Positions 15,999 to 24,516 of a stretch of 45,574 bases of DNA are shown piece by piece; the stretch's first letter is position 1; each line of letters opens with the position of its first letter. The stretch spans positions 1 through 45,574 of the forward strand of contig CAZENQ010000018.1 in assembly GCA_964513655.1 (NCBI GenBank), given 5' to 3'. Both the position numbers and the translations under genes were made by a program. The notes under the pieces were generated by a model. The model had not been told where the DNA came from, made no database searches, and saw nothing but the letters and a program-made list of their open reading frames with translations. This DNA is from G020350405 sp964513655. Lineage in GTDB: Bacteria; Planctomycetota; Phycisphaerae; Sedimentisphaerales; Anaerobacaceae.

Positions 15999-16285
15999 GA
16001 TTTGTGAGGATGGTTTTTGGTTCTGAATCCTAGGGATGGTTGTAGACAAGTGTTGTTCGTTTTATCCTCCAACAGCCCGGCCTGATGCGAAAGGCACAGC
16101 AGTAACAGCAGGAGAGCATCAAATCGTTTCTATCAGCGTCAAGGGATTTACTTAGGTCATTTGAGCGTTTTTGGAACAAATTTCCAACTCTGTTCCATGG
16201 GTTCATGGTTTTTACTTGCAAGTTATGGGACTTTTTGCTATTTAGGTAGGCAAGCTTCAAATGGTCTCGAGAGTGATTCGAAAAC

Positions 16286-16930
16286 TTGGCGATTATGATT
16301 ATTTCGGAATACAAATCCGGGCTTGACTGTAATGTTCTCGTGCTGAACAAGCATTATATGGCCATCCGCATAGTGGGTGCCAGGCGGGCGTTTTCCCTGC
16401 TGTTTCGCGAGCTCGCGGAGGTCGTTTCTGTCGAGCAGGACAGTTATTCCAACTATGATTTCCAGAGCTGGTGCGAGGCAAGTGAATTCAAACGCAACTT
16501 CGAGCTGGATGGACACGATTGGGTCTCGACCGTGAATTTCCACATAGCGGTGCCGCGAATCATCAGGCTTTTATTCTACGACCGCTTGCCCCGGAGCGAG
16601 GTCAAACTAAATCGCCGAAATATCTTCGCTCGCGACAGAAACAGATGTCAATACTGCGGCAAGAAGTATCCGACCAGCGAACTGTCGCTTGACCATGTCA
16701 TTCCTAGGAGCATGGGAGGCAAATCAGTCTGGACAAATATGGTCTGTGCCTGCACCGACTGCAACGTGAAAAAGGGCGGCCGAAACCCAAAACAGGCTCA
16801 ACTGACCCTCATCCAAAAACCCATCAGGCCAAAACGAAATCCCCTTGTCCATGTCCACCTCGGCCATCAGCGTTACCGAAGCTGGAAACAGTTCCTCGAC
16901 CACGCCTACTGGTCCGTCGAGCTAAAGTAA
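16286..16930 (+). CDS. HNH endonuclease
   Basis: A 214-residue protein with a C-terminal HNH nuclease: the zinc pair CQYCGKK, the catalytic strand LSLDHVIPRSMGG, the Asn in VWTNMV, and the second zinc pair CTDCNVKKGG. The N-terminal half (about 110 residues, beginning VLVLNKHYMAIRIVG) is typical of the common free-standing family whose members start with an LVLN motif. That group is widespread in Planctomycetota and other phyla. No methylase or other restriction gene is adjacent, so this is more likely a housekeeping or repair-type HNH protein than a restriction enzyme. The start is a TTG at 16286 or an ATG at 16295; neither has a clear ribosome site. The preceding 286-nt spacer holds nothing I recognise. 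Confidence 0.9.
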   Translation: MAIMIISEYKSGLDCNVLVLNKHYMAIRIVGARRAFSLLFRELAEVVSVEQDSYSNYDFQSWCEASEFKRNFELDGHDWVSTVNFHIAVPRIIRLLFYDRLPRSEVKLNRRNIFARDRNRCQYCGKKYPTSELSLDHVIPRSMGGKSVWTNMVCACTDCNVKKGGRNPKQAQLTLIQKPIRPKRNPLVHVHLGHQRYRSWKQFLDHAYWSVELK

Positions 16931-16944
16931 GTTCACCGGAACAC

Positions 16945-17271
16945 TTAATTTACTGAGCCTTTCTTTTGCGCGAAGCGGAACAGCGACTTGAAATAATTTT
17001 TTATCCAGTCCCAGTGCAGAAGGATATGGGCAGTCATCAACACGATAAAAAGAAGAGCCAGATAGTAATGGATACTGCCCCATTCGTGGCGGGTCATTGA
17101 CCAGAGGTCTCTTATATGTTCTCCGCCCATCCCGCCGGACACCTCTCGGCCGCGCCCGCCGGTGCCGGGCGGCAGAATGTACTTCATAATGATGCCGGTT
17201 AACACTATCCCCAGCAAGTCAATAAAGCTGACTAAATCAACGATAAAGTTCAGCGAGCTGCGCTTCATCAT
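16945..17271 (-). CDS. DUF4405 membrane protein
   Basis: A 108-residue inner-membrane protein with two hydrophobic segments: about residues 9-31 (FIVDLVSFIDLLGIVLTGI) and 68-86 (YYLALLFIVLMTAHILLHW). The motif H-E-W-G-x-I-H before helix two and AHILLHW at its end matches DUF4405, whose His pairs resemble heme ligands of membrane cytochromes b. Heme binding is inference. The Gly/Arg-rich loop between the helices (GTGGRGREVSGGMGG) is notable. It lies 36 nt downstream of the DUF4139 gene on the same strand and is probably co-transcribed with it. Confidence 0.8.
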   Translation of the reverse strand: MMKRSSLNFIVDLVSFIDLLGIVLTGIIMKYILPPGTGGRGREVSGGMGGEHIRDLWSMTRHEWGSIHYYLALLFIVLMTAHILLHWDWIKNYFKSLFRFAQKKGSVN

Positions 17272-17307
17272 AATATCGCTCCTTTACTAAACGCAATTAA
17301 CGGCAGC

Positions 17308-18725
17308 CTACCAGGTCTGCGTAGCCGTATATTGAAGCGTCTCTGTTGAATCGGCTGCGATTTTTACTTCAAATCTTGCAGTGCGCGCATCACGCTTGAG
17401 GTACTTGTGTGTCTCGCCTTCAATCCACCAGTTGACCCAGGCCGGAAACTTCTCATCAACAAAAACCGTTATCGCCTCCTCTTTTCTGTTTCGAAGCTCG
17501 ATTTTATGCGTCTCGACAACCCTCCTGCGACTCCGCTTACTGTCAACCAGAGTGTGTTCGGGGACTATGTCAAAGGCGTTGCCTATGTAAAGCGAGAGTT
17601 TTTCTTTGCGGGGCGTATGGTCGATTTGGTCCTCACCGACGAACTCCAGGCTGTCATCGGCAGGGTCTTTCTTGAAGACGCGCACCTTTCCCTTCGGCAG
17701 GGCGATGCCGAGCTTGCTTTGCTTTGTGTTCTCGAATTCGAGTTTATCTGCACCTTTTCGCTTTGGCCTCCGCGACTATATATGTGCTGGCGGCCTCGCT
17801 CATAGATATAGAGCTTCTTGACCGGCACGCCCAACGCGGGAGAGATAAACTCAATCTGCTTGACCTGATTGTTGTTTATCGTGCTTTTTCGCCCAAGCGT
17901 ATAGAGATGGTACTCCATGAAGGGCTTTTCCTCGAAAGCGACTTTGTCAACTGCCTGCTCGGCCAGATACATCCTGGCTCTGGCAGGCGGCGGCTTGGTT
18001 ATCCTCCTGACATCGCCGGCAATAAGTTTTACGGTTGCGTCTTTATAACTTGCGCCGCTTTTATTATCAATCGTCACCCAGCCGGTAAAATCAATCTTCC
18101 TCTCATCGGCGCTTAGAAGCGCAGAATAATCGGCGTTCCAGTTGATTTGCTCTGTGGTATACGCCACCTGACAAAGCTGCTCGCCCTTTTCTGTCGCATC
18201 GGCGAGCCAGACCAATGTCGGCTTTGTCACCAAATCTTCAGGTAATTCCTTCAACGTAATTTCTTCAACACCGGCTCTGCCTATAATCTCAATGTCCTCT
18301 GTTTCGCTTTTCAGTATTAAGTCGCCGCCGATCGCAGCCAAAAGCACCCCGGTCAGTTCCCTGCCTACATCGGCACCACTGCCTTTTACGACAACCGTAA
18401 CGCTTTTATCGATATAGCGCTTCAGCAGGCTGTTCGTATTAACCAGGTCGTACTCGTAATTTTGCTCAAGAATAGACACGGCCCCGGGCGAAGAAAGACA
18501 GCGAAAATTCACAGTTGTAGGGTCAATGGCCGAGGCGACGTCAGTAAATTTCACCGTATTCAGCCCCTTTTCAAACAACATCTGCCGGGATTCTCTTACG
18601 ACACCAAAGTTATCATTGTAAACCGTCAGAGCAACTCCGGGTTCGAGTTTCTTTTCCGGCCCGGCAAAACCGGCAGAACAAACCACGACGCAGATTATCG
18701 CCAAAAATATCATTTGCCTTTTCAT
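17308..18725 (-). pseudogene. DUF4139-domain secreted protein, frameshifted
   Basis: ATG 18725 opens with a signal peptide (MKRQMIFLAIICVVVCSAGFA) followed by the two-part architecture of DUF4139 proteins: an N-terminal part beginning VALTVYNDNFGVVRESR, a middle with INWNADYSALL and FTGWVTIDNKSGASYKDA, and a C-terminal part. The first frame turns into nonsense after GGQSEK near 17755 and runs to 17583. The neighbouring frame gives the true continuation (KLEFENTKQSKLGIALPKGK) to a stop at 17308. One extra A in the GAAAAGG run (plus-strand T-run near 17754-17757) would restore a protein of 472 residues. Function of the family is unknown; many members are exported. A DUF4405 gene follows closely. 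Confidence 0.8.
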
Positions 18726-18905
18726 TTTATTTGCCCTTAAATTCTTTTGTCAGGTATCTTGAAAGATATTGTCGCACCGCTACTGTTGTGCGTAAAGCAA
18801 AAGTTGGATAAAAAACCTGTTTTAGTGGAAAGATGGGCTGCAATAGGATATAAAAAGCAAAATTGTCTGCCTGTGCAGAATCATTACAGATTACGGAGAT
18901 AAGCT

Positions 18906-20042
18906 ATGACAGCATCAGCATTAAGCAAATTGTTAGGTTCGGGCGATTTGTGGGCAAAGACCATCAATTACGAGATTATCGAAGGCAATGCGATTTGGCG
19001 GTTTCTTGTCGTTTTGCTGGTTATAGTGGTGGCGCTGGCGGCAGGGCGGATTGCTCAATATTTCATCACCAGCTACGCTTCTCGCAGAGAAGAAAAATAT
19101 GGCGCCACTGCTGTGACGATATTCGTAAAATGCGTGGCCAAACCAGCATCGGTGGCCATATTCGCTTTGGGATTGTTTTTATGCAAGGCGTTTTTGGTCT
19201 TTGGCGAAGAAGCTATCAGCCCATCACTTGGAAACTACTGGATTAAAATCTCCAAAGCAATTGCCGCCATCGCAATAGCGTACGCGGTCTACCGACTGGT
19301 CGATGTCATCGAGTATTATCTGCTGTTATGGACGAGCAGGACAAAGACAAAGCTCGACGATATGCTCGTTCCGGTCATCCGCAAGTCGCTGCGTATAACC
19401 ATTGCAATAATAGCGGCCCTGTGGATAGCAGACGGGATATTAGGTGCTGAGATCAGGGCGATTCTCCTAAGTGCCGGCGTAGGCGGTATAGCCATCGCTC
19501 TTGCGGCTAAAGATACGGTAGCCAACTTCTTTGGTTCGATTACCATTTTTGCAGACAGGCCCTTTCAAATCGATGAGCTTGTAAAAATCAACGGGCACCT
19601 CGGGCCTGTCGAAGATGTTGGCTTTAGAAGCACAAGAATCAGGACACTCCAGGGCCACGTTGTAACCGTACCCAACAGTGTAATCACAAACTCGATTGTG
19701 GAAAACGTGGGTAAACGACCGTTTATTCGGCGAACATCCAATATCACAATAACCTATGACTCCGGTCATGCCAAAGCAGAACGAGCGGTCGAGATTATAA
19801 GAGATGTTCTGGCCAATGTGCCGGAGATAAACACCGACCCCGATCACCCTCCGAGGGTATATTTTAGTGACTTCAATGATTGGTCATTGAACATCTATAT
19901 GAGCTACTGGGTCAAGCCGCCCGACTACTGGACCTACCACCAAGTCAATGAGCGGGTAAACTTTGAGATTATGAAGCGATTTGAAGCTGAGAAAATTGAC
20001 TTTGCCTTCCCGAGCCAGACACTTTATTTGAAAAAGGAGTAA
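18906..20042 (+). CDS. MscS-family mechanosensitive ion channel
   Basis: A 378-residue small-conductance mechanosensitive channel that releases solutes when membrane tension rises. Five hydrophobic segments can be seen (near residues 31-52, 73-97, 110-130, 157-178 and 180-205). The last is the pore helix with the Ala/Gly pattern SAGVGGIAIALAAKDTVANFFGSI. The beta domain follows (FQIDELVKINGHLGPVEDVGFRSTRI...VPNS), then the C-terminal alpha/beta cage. Extra helices compared with the three-helix E. coli MscS put it among the medium-length members. It stands alone and is divergent from the DUF4139 gene, with about 180 nt between the starts for two promoters. Confidence 0.93.
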   Translation: MTASALSKLLGSGDLWAKTINYEIIEGNAIWRFLVVLLVIVVALAAGRIAQYFITSYASRREEKYGATAVTIFVKCVAKPASVAIFALGLFLCKAFLVFGEEAISPSLGNYWIKISKAIAAIAIAYAVYRLVDVIEYYLLLWTSRTKTKLDDMLVPVIRKSLRITIAIIAALWIADGILGAEIRAILLSAGVGGIAIALAAKDTVANFFGSITIFADRPFQIDELVKINGHLGPVEDVGFRSTRIRTLQGHVVTVPNSVITNSIVENVGKRPFIRRTSNITITYDSGHAKAERAVEIIRDVLANVPEINTDPDHPPRVYFSDFNDWSLNIYMSYWVKPPDYWTYHQVNERVNFEIMKRFEAEKIDFAFPSQTLYLKKE

Positions 20043-20130
20043 CTGCCCAGGTCGCACATACAAAGTCGGCCCGGTACTCAAATGGCACCGAGCCGACCAG
20101 AAAGCCCTATAGTCGAAAGTTCACCAGTGG

Positions 20131-21549
20131 CTATTCTTCAGATTCTTTTTCCTCGGCTCTGGTTAACCTGATGTCCGGCCCGCTAAACTTGGTTACCTCG
20201 TATGCCTGTTGCTCGCTTTCCGACAGAACGGGGTGTTTGATGATGTGCGGAGTTATGAACACGACCAGTTCGTTCACCGACGTGTCTTCACCTTCAAATT
20301 TGAATAACCCGCCCACAAGAGGTAAATCGCCGAGCAGCGGTACCTTGTTGGCCTGTTTGCTGACCTCCTTTTTTCGCAGGCCGCCCAAAACTACCGTCTG
20401 ATTGTCTTGCACCAATGCTATCGTGTTGATTTTGCGGGTATCGACAACCGGAACATCACTTGATGCAACTAAAACTCGCGTGACGACGACGCCGAATTCG
20501 GGTGCAATGTGCAGTCGCAACATACCTTCCCTTGTGACATGCGGAGTAACCTCCATCTTAATACCTACAAGTTTAAACTTGACCGTTTCGGTAATGATAT
20601 TGCCGGATATGGTTCGTTCTATGTAGGGATGTTCCGTGACAATATCGAAAAAGGCCGTTTCGTTATCAAGCACTAATATCCTCGGATTGGCAAGCAGCTT
20701 GGCATCGATGTTCTCCTCCTCAGCTCTCAACTGGACGTCAATATCAATACTGTCGTTGAGCAAACCAAAACGGAAGAACCCAAGCGTGCTGTCCTGTGTC
20801 TTGTTCGTCGCGCCTTCAAAACCACTTACGATAAACGGGTCCGTCTTGCCTCCTATTGGCTCGCCGGCTGAATCATAGGTGGTTCTGCGCCCGGCATCCC
20901 ATTCCACGCCGAGGTCAAGCTTGTCACGGCTGGTTATGTCATAGACCCTTGCCTCTATCAGTACCTGCGGCGTTATCTTGTCAATCTCCTCAATGAAGGT
21001 GTTGATGGCCTTGATGTTGGTTTCAGTATCCGTAACGATTATATGACTCGTCCCCGGATTTGAAGACAATGAGCCGCGACTCGAAATGAATTTTTTCAAG
21101 GCCTTTTCCACTTCCACGACATTTGCGTAAGTAATGTGATAAATCTTGCTGTCAAGTCTCTCTGCCTTGTCAGTGATCTCCCCGACCGGTGCTATTCTTA
21201 TCATGTTCTTGCCCGTTACATAGCCGTAGCCGTGCGCTGCGAGAACGTTGTCTAACGCCTCCCCCAGCGGTACGTTTGTAAGAGTAGCGGTCACATTACC
21301 GATAACCTGCGGGCTTTTGACGATGTCCACGTCTGCCTGTTCGGCCATTATCCTTATTACGTCTTCGATGGGCGTGTTCCTGAAATCGATACTTATTTTT
21401 TTCAACATCCGTTGCTCAAGCGTTGTTAAGACCTCTTTTTGCCCGGTATCCTCCATCTCATCCTCGGCGATGGCAGCGGGATAGGTACCTATGACTAATG
21501 CAAGAATCGTCACAAGACCTAATAACTTTGATTTGCTCAAACTTTTCAT
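20131..21549 (-). CDS. pilQ: Type IV pilus secretin
   Basis: Outer-membrane secretin pore through which the pilus passes. The ATG at 21549 is chosen because AGGAAAGGA precedes it and a signal peptide (LLGLVTILALVIGTYPAAIA) follows; an upstream frame extension is ignored. Of the 472 residues, about 55-130 form a secretin/TonB short N-terminal domain (ISIDFRNTPIEDVIRIMAE). Residues about 140-200 form an N1-type domain (IYHITYANVVEVEKALK). The remainder is the secretin core, with QVLIEARVYDIT and the late signature VPLLGDLPLVGGLF. It is short and lacks the AMIN domains of longer PilQ proteins. It is the last gene of the pilus operon, 111 nt after the PilP-like gene. Confidence 0.92.
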   Translation of the reverse strand: MKSLSKSKLLGLVTILALVIGTYPAAIAEDEMEDTGQKEVLTTLEQRMLKKISIDFRNTPIEDVIRIMAEQADVDIVKSPQVIGNVTATLTNVPLGEALDNVLAAHGYGYVTGKNMIRIAPVGEITDKAERLDSKIYHITYANVVEVEKALKKFISSRGSLSSNPGTSHIIVTDTETNIKAINTFIEEIDKITPQVLIEARVYDITSRDKLDLGVEWDAGRRTTYDSAGEPIGGKTDPFIVSGFEGATNKTQDSTLGFFRFGLLNDSIDIDVQLRAEEENIDAKLLANPRILVLDNETAFFDIVTEHPYIERTISGNIITETVKFKLVGIKMEVTPHVTREGMLRLHIAPEFGVVVTRVLVASSDVPVVDTRKINTIALVQDNQTVVLGGLRKKEVSKQANKVPLLGDLPLVGGLFKFEGEDTSVNELVVFITPHIIKHPVLSESEQQAYEVTKFSGPDIRLTRAEEKESEE

Positions 21550-21660
21550 GATAGTTCCTTTCCTCAATTCACCGTTAAGAAAAATCATTTCCATCCATCT
21601 TATGTACTTACCATATTGCGGGCCACTGCAACATACTGACCCGCAAGACACGGAACAATT

Positions 21661-22440
21661 CTATCGCTCAACCTTTTGCGTCCACTCCTTATCGTTCATC
21701 TTGAAAACAACACTATCGCTGTTTATTTTTACCACTATCGCACCCATAACTTCCTCACCCTCATGTACTATTTCGTTGCCGACAACTGCAGATGGATTAT
21801 CCTCGCTGTAGACAATTCCTTTTACAACCAGCTCACTGGTTTGGACCGCAGTAGTTCCAGTCGAGCCGATTTGCATGGGGTCCCGAAGCGTTGTTGGGTA
21901 CGGTTCCGGAATCTGCCAGTCAATATCCTTAGGACTTGCGACCGCGCCCATCGGCCCGGACCCTGCGGGCTGCGCTGTCACACGTGATGGTGTGCTGAAG
22001 ACGCGGGTAAATACAAAAATCATAATGATAAACAGAACCGGCACCAATATGACCATTGCTTTTTGCCTGTGGGCGCCGACACCGGCTTTCGGCGCAAGCA
22101 GCTTGTTTTTAATCTGCTGCCATGCCTGTTGGGCCGGGACTTGTTTTTTGGGTTTCTTGAACGTTTCCGGTTTTGTCACCTTGGGCGCCTCTGGCTGCGG
22201 CGGCGGTTCCACAGGCGGCGCAGGCTTAGGCTTTGTCGGCGTCATATGGCTCGGGGCAGCCGGCTTGGAAGCACTGGAGCTTTGCAATCGCTCTTCATGC
22301 GGTTTTGAAGGCATCTCATGCTTTGGACGCTCTGGTGCAGCCACGCCCGGAGGCTTGCCCGTCCCTTCGCGTCCCGGCAGCGGTACGCCGTCGAATATCG
22401 CCGAGACGTCCTTGTGCAGTCCTGCCCTAGGCTTCGCCAT
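21661..22440 (-). CDS. PilP/GspC-like pilus assembly protein with Pro-rich cytoplasmic arm
   Basis: A 259-residue single-pass inner-membrane protein. Residues 1-125 are cytoplasmic, rich in Pro, Lys and Ser (PKPAPPVEPPPQ). A membrane helix spans about 127-148. The periplasmic part contains PYPTTLRDPMQI and ends in a small beta domain (LVVKGIVYSEDNPSAVVGNE...VVKINSDSVVFKM) of the PilP/GspC homology-region type, which docks onto the secretin. It sits directly before the secretin gene, the usual place of pilP. Its start overlaps the ParA gene by 14 nt, indicating coupling. PilP proper is a lipoprotein, so this membrane-anchored form is closer to GspC/GspB in topology. Confidence 0.75.
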   Translation of the reverse strand: MAKPRAGLHKDVSAIFDGVPLPGREGTGKPPGVAAPERPKHEMPSKPHEERLQSSSASKPAAPSHMTPTKPKPAPPVEPPPQPEAPKVTKPETFKKPKKQVPAQQAWQQIKNKLLAPKAGVGAHRQKAMVILVPVLFIIMIFVFTRVFSTPSRVTAQPAGSGPMGAVASPKDIDWQIPEPYPTTLRDPMQIGSTGTTAVQTSELVVKGIVYSEDNPSAVVGNEIVHEGEEVMGAIVVKINSDSVVFKMNDKEWTQKVER

Positions 22441-23254
22441 TGGTTATCTCCTCCAAGAGCGCATCGTCCTTGTCTGCCGCCGTGGCTATCGGCCTGCCGT
22501 ATATTACCTCCTTAGCTAGAGACCTGTATTCTGCAGCGCCTTTGCTGCTAGAGGCGTAAGTTAGAACAGACTCGCCGGAACTTGGAGCTTCAGCCACCCT
22601 TACCGTCCTGTGGATAACCGTATCAAACACCAAATCTCCAAAAAATTCCCGCATCTGCTGTTGAATCTGCCTGCTAAAAATGATTCTATCCTCGACAAAA
22701 GTCAGCAGTAGCCCGAGGATTTTTACATTACAAGGGTGAAAATTGACCCTTATAATGTTTGCGGTCTCGAACAACTGCTTCAGTCCCTCCATTGCATAGT
22801 AATTGACTTGGACGGGCACGACGACATCTGTGCTCGCAACAAGAGCGTTCAGTGTCAAAAGCCCCACGGAAGGTGGGCAGTCAATAACGCAGAAGTCATA
22901 TTCGTCGCTGACCATTTTCAATTGTCCGGCCAGGACCATTTCTTTCGAGTCCACGCTGCCTAACTCAAGCTCAGCGCCTGAAAGCAGCATATTGCTTGGC
23001 GCCACATTAAGCCGCTCGACATTCGTCTGCAGTATTACTCTGCTGATTGGCACCTGCGAGTTCGTAAGGGCGTCATAAATAGTCTTGTCCAAAGTTTCAG
23101 GGTTGTGACCAAAGCCAAGCGTCGCATGTCCTTGCGGGTCAAGGTCAAGTATGAGCACCCTCTTGCCTTCTTCGGCCAGAGCCGCCGCAAGGTTCACTGC
23201 TGTAGTTGTCTTTCCACAGCCGCCTTTTTGATTTGCTACTGCTATCGTTCTCAT
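22427..23254 (-). CDS. ParA/MinD-family ATPase inside the pilus operon
   Basis: A deviant Walker-A ATPase (VANQKGGCGKTTTAVNLA near the N terminus; DLDPQG; CVIDCPPSVG), 275 residues from the ATG at 23254. A GTG seven codons upstream is an alternative start. ParA-type ATPases cycle between dimer and monomer to position DNA or protein machines. There is no ParB or parS site nearby and the gene is wedged between pilO and the PilP-like gene (14-nt overlap with the latter), so a role in placing or assembling the pilus machine is more likely than DNA partition. This is inference from context. The C-terminal extension (about 30 residues after SLAKEVIYGRP) is acidic and could be a partner-binding tail. 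Confidence 0.88.
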   Translation of the reverse strand: MRTIAVANQKGGCGKTTTAVNLAAALAEEGKRVLILDLDPQGHATLGFGHNPETLDKTIYDALTNSQVPISRVILQTNVERLNVAPSNMLLSGAELELGSVDSKEMVLAGQLKMVSDEYDFCVIDCPPSVGLLTLNALVASTDVVVPVQVNYYAMEGLKQLFETANIIRVNFHPCNVKILGLLLTFVEDRIIFSRQIQQQMREFFGDLVFDTVIHRTVRVAEAPSSGESVLTYASSSKGAAEYRSLAKEVIYGRPIATAADKDDALLEEITNGEA

Positions 23255-23293
23255 TTTAACACCACAAGCTTCCACCGATAACTCATCAGTCCC

Positions 23294-23863
23294 TCAACCT
23301 TCCTGCCGTTTTCTCATAAAGAACGCCAGGTTCATGCTCACCTTATGGGCTGAATTTTCCGCCTTGGAGCGGGTTATTGTGAATTTATCCACGAACACAA
23401 CGGGCCGGTGCCTCTCAAGAGCATTTAAGAAAGTCGCAAACTGATTAAAACCCGCGGTAAAGCTGACAGTAAGGTGATTCTCGTCAATGTACTCGGGCTC
23501 AGGCACCGCTGAGCGCCTGCGCTTCTCCTTGCTTTTAATCCTGAACGAATCGACCTGCTTGTCACTGGCGATTTGGCTTATATCGAATGTCAGGTTGGCC
23601 GAATCTTCGAAATCAGTAATAAAATCATTCACTCTGTTCCGCAATTGTTCGATTTGTTCGTTCAATTTAGTTCTGTTTTCCTCTTGCGCTGTTTTTATTA
23701 CCGCGTGGTACATCTGCTTTTTCTCTTCCAGCTCCTTGTCGGCTTGTTGCCTGAGCTTTTTCTGAGGCCCTATCACAAGCACGTAAGCCAAGACAAGCAC
23801 GACCAGGCATCCGCCCCACACTGCACCAACCGTCTTGAAGTATCTGTTATAAATCCGATCCAT
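23294..23863 (-). CDS. pilO: Pilus assembly protein PilO-like
   Basis: A 189-residue bitopic inner-membrane protein: a short cytoplasmic N terminus, one helix at about residues 12-32 (AVWGGCLVVLVLAYVLVIG), a coiled coil at about 35-90 (KKLRQQADKELEEKKQM...), and a C-terminal ferredoxin-like domain (LTVSFTAGFNQFATFLNALERH...VFVDKFTI), which is the PilO pattern. PilO pairs with PilN to form the periplasmic alignment subcomplex between PilM and PilP. It follows pilN by 10 nt. Sequence similarity is visible in layout more than in detail, as is normal for this fast-evolving protein. Confidence 0.82.
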   Translation of the reverse strand: MDRIYNRYFKTVGAVWGGCLVVLVLAYVLVIGPQKKLRQQADKELEEKKQMYHAVIKTAQEENRTKLNEQIEQLRNRVNDFITDFEDSANLTFDISQIASDKQVDSFRIKSKEKRRRSAVPEPEYIDENHLTVSFTAGFNQFATFLNALERHRPVVFVDKFTITRSKAENSAHKVSMNLAFFMRKRQEG

Positions 23864-23873
23864 AAGACATCCG

Positions 23874-24515
23874 TTACAATTCCGGTTTGAAAATGCAATT
23901 TATCTCATAAGACGTAACATCTCTGTCCTCGAGCTTCTCGACACCCTGTGCGACCCTGATGTCCTCGAGCTTCGATACCAGCAATTCCGAAAATCGAAGA
24001 CGGTTCCTGAAATCCCTGACCACCTCGTCGTAGTTTTCCTGCGTGCTTCCACAAACGCTCATATGCAGTGTTCTTACCGGCACGCTGATGTCGATCATCT
24101 TCTTGGGGTCGTCCTTTTGGGGGACTTTTTTCTTTACAGAGCTTTGCTTCACTTCGAGCTTGGTCAATACCATCGAATCCGGCATGTTCTCTGCCAGCGT
24201 CACAAGAACGTCTGACCATTGACTGTGGCTACCCAGCGAGCCCGCCACTTCTGATAAACACCCCGTTAGAAGGCCCTTCTCTGCCGTGAATGATCTTTGC
24301 AGTTCCGCCGCCTCCGACAGCCCGTCGATGCTTGCCTGGTAATTGGCTATTTCCTGTTTGCGCACCGATGTCACAATCCTGTCGCTGACATAAAAACCGA
24401 ACATCGCCATCCCGGCAATAAGGGGTATCGCAAAAGTCACAACTGCGACGATTACTCCCTCAGGGCCGCTTTTGGTCGGGACGCCCTGTCCTTTTAACAA
24501 GTCTATCGTATACAT
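23874..24515 (-). CDS. pilN: Pilus assembly protein PilN-like
   Basis: A 213-residue bitopic protein. The N terminus (MYTIDLLKG) has the form of the short PilN motif that binds PilM, followed by a membrane helix at about residues 20-42, a short coiled coil (QEIANYQASIDGLSEAAELQ) and a C-terminal alpha/beta domain containing WSDVLVTLAENMPDSMVLTKLEV. The role is to link the cytoplasmic PilM ring to the periplasmic PilO/PilP complex. It starts one base after the pilM stop codon and ends 10 nt before pilO, so the three are translated together. Confidence 0.84.
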   Translation of the reverse strand: MYTIDLLKGQGVPTKSGPEGVIVAVVTFAIPLIAGMAMFGFYVSDRIVTSVRKQEIANYQASIDGLSEAAELQRSFTAEKGLLTGCLSEVAGSLGSHSQWSDVLVTLAENMPDSMVLTKLEVKQSSVKKKVPQKDDPKKMIDISVPVRTLHMSVCGSTQENYDEVVRDFRNRLRFSELLVSKLEDIRVAQGVEKLEDRDVTSYEINCIFKPEL

Positions 24516-24516
24516 A

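Noticed and set aside
16286..16930. Restriction-modification system at the HNH gene
   Set aside because: No methyltransferase or specificity gene is adjacent, and the N-terminal part matches a common stand-alone HNH family.
22427..23254. Chromosome-partition parA
   Set aside because: No parB or parS site nearby and the gene lies inside the pilus operon with overlapping coding regions.
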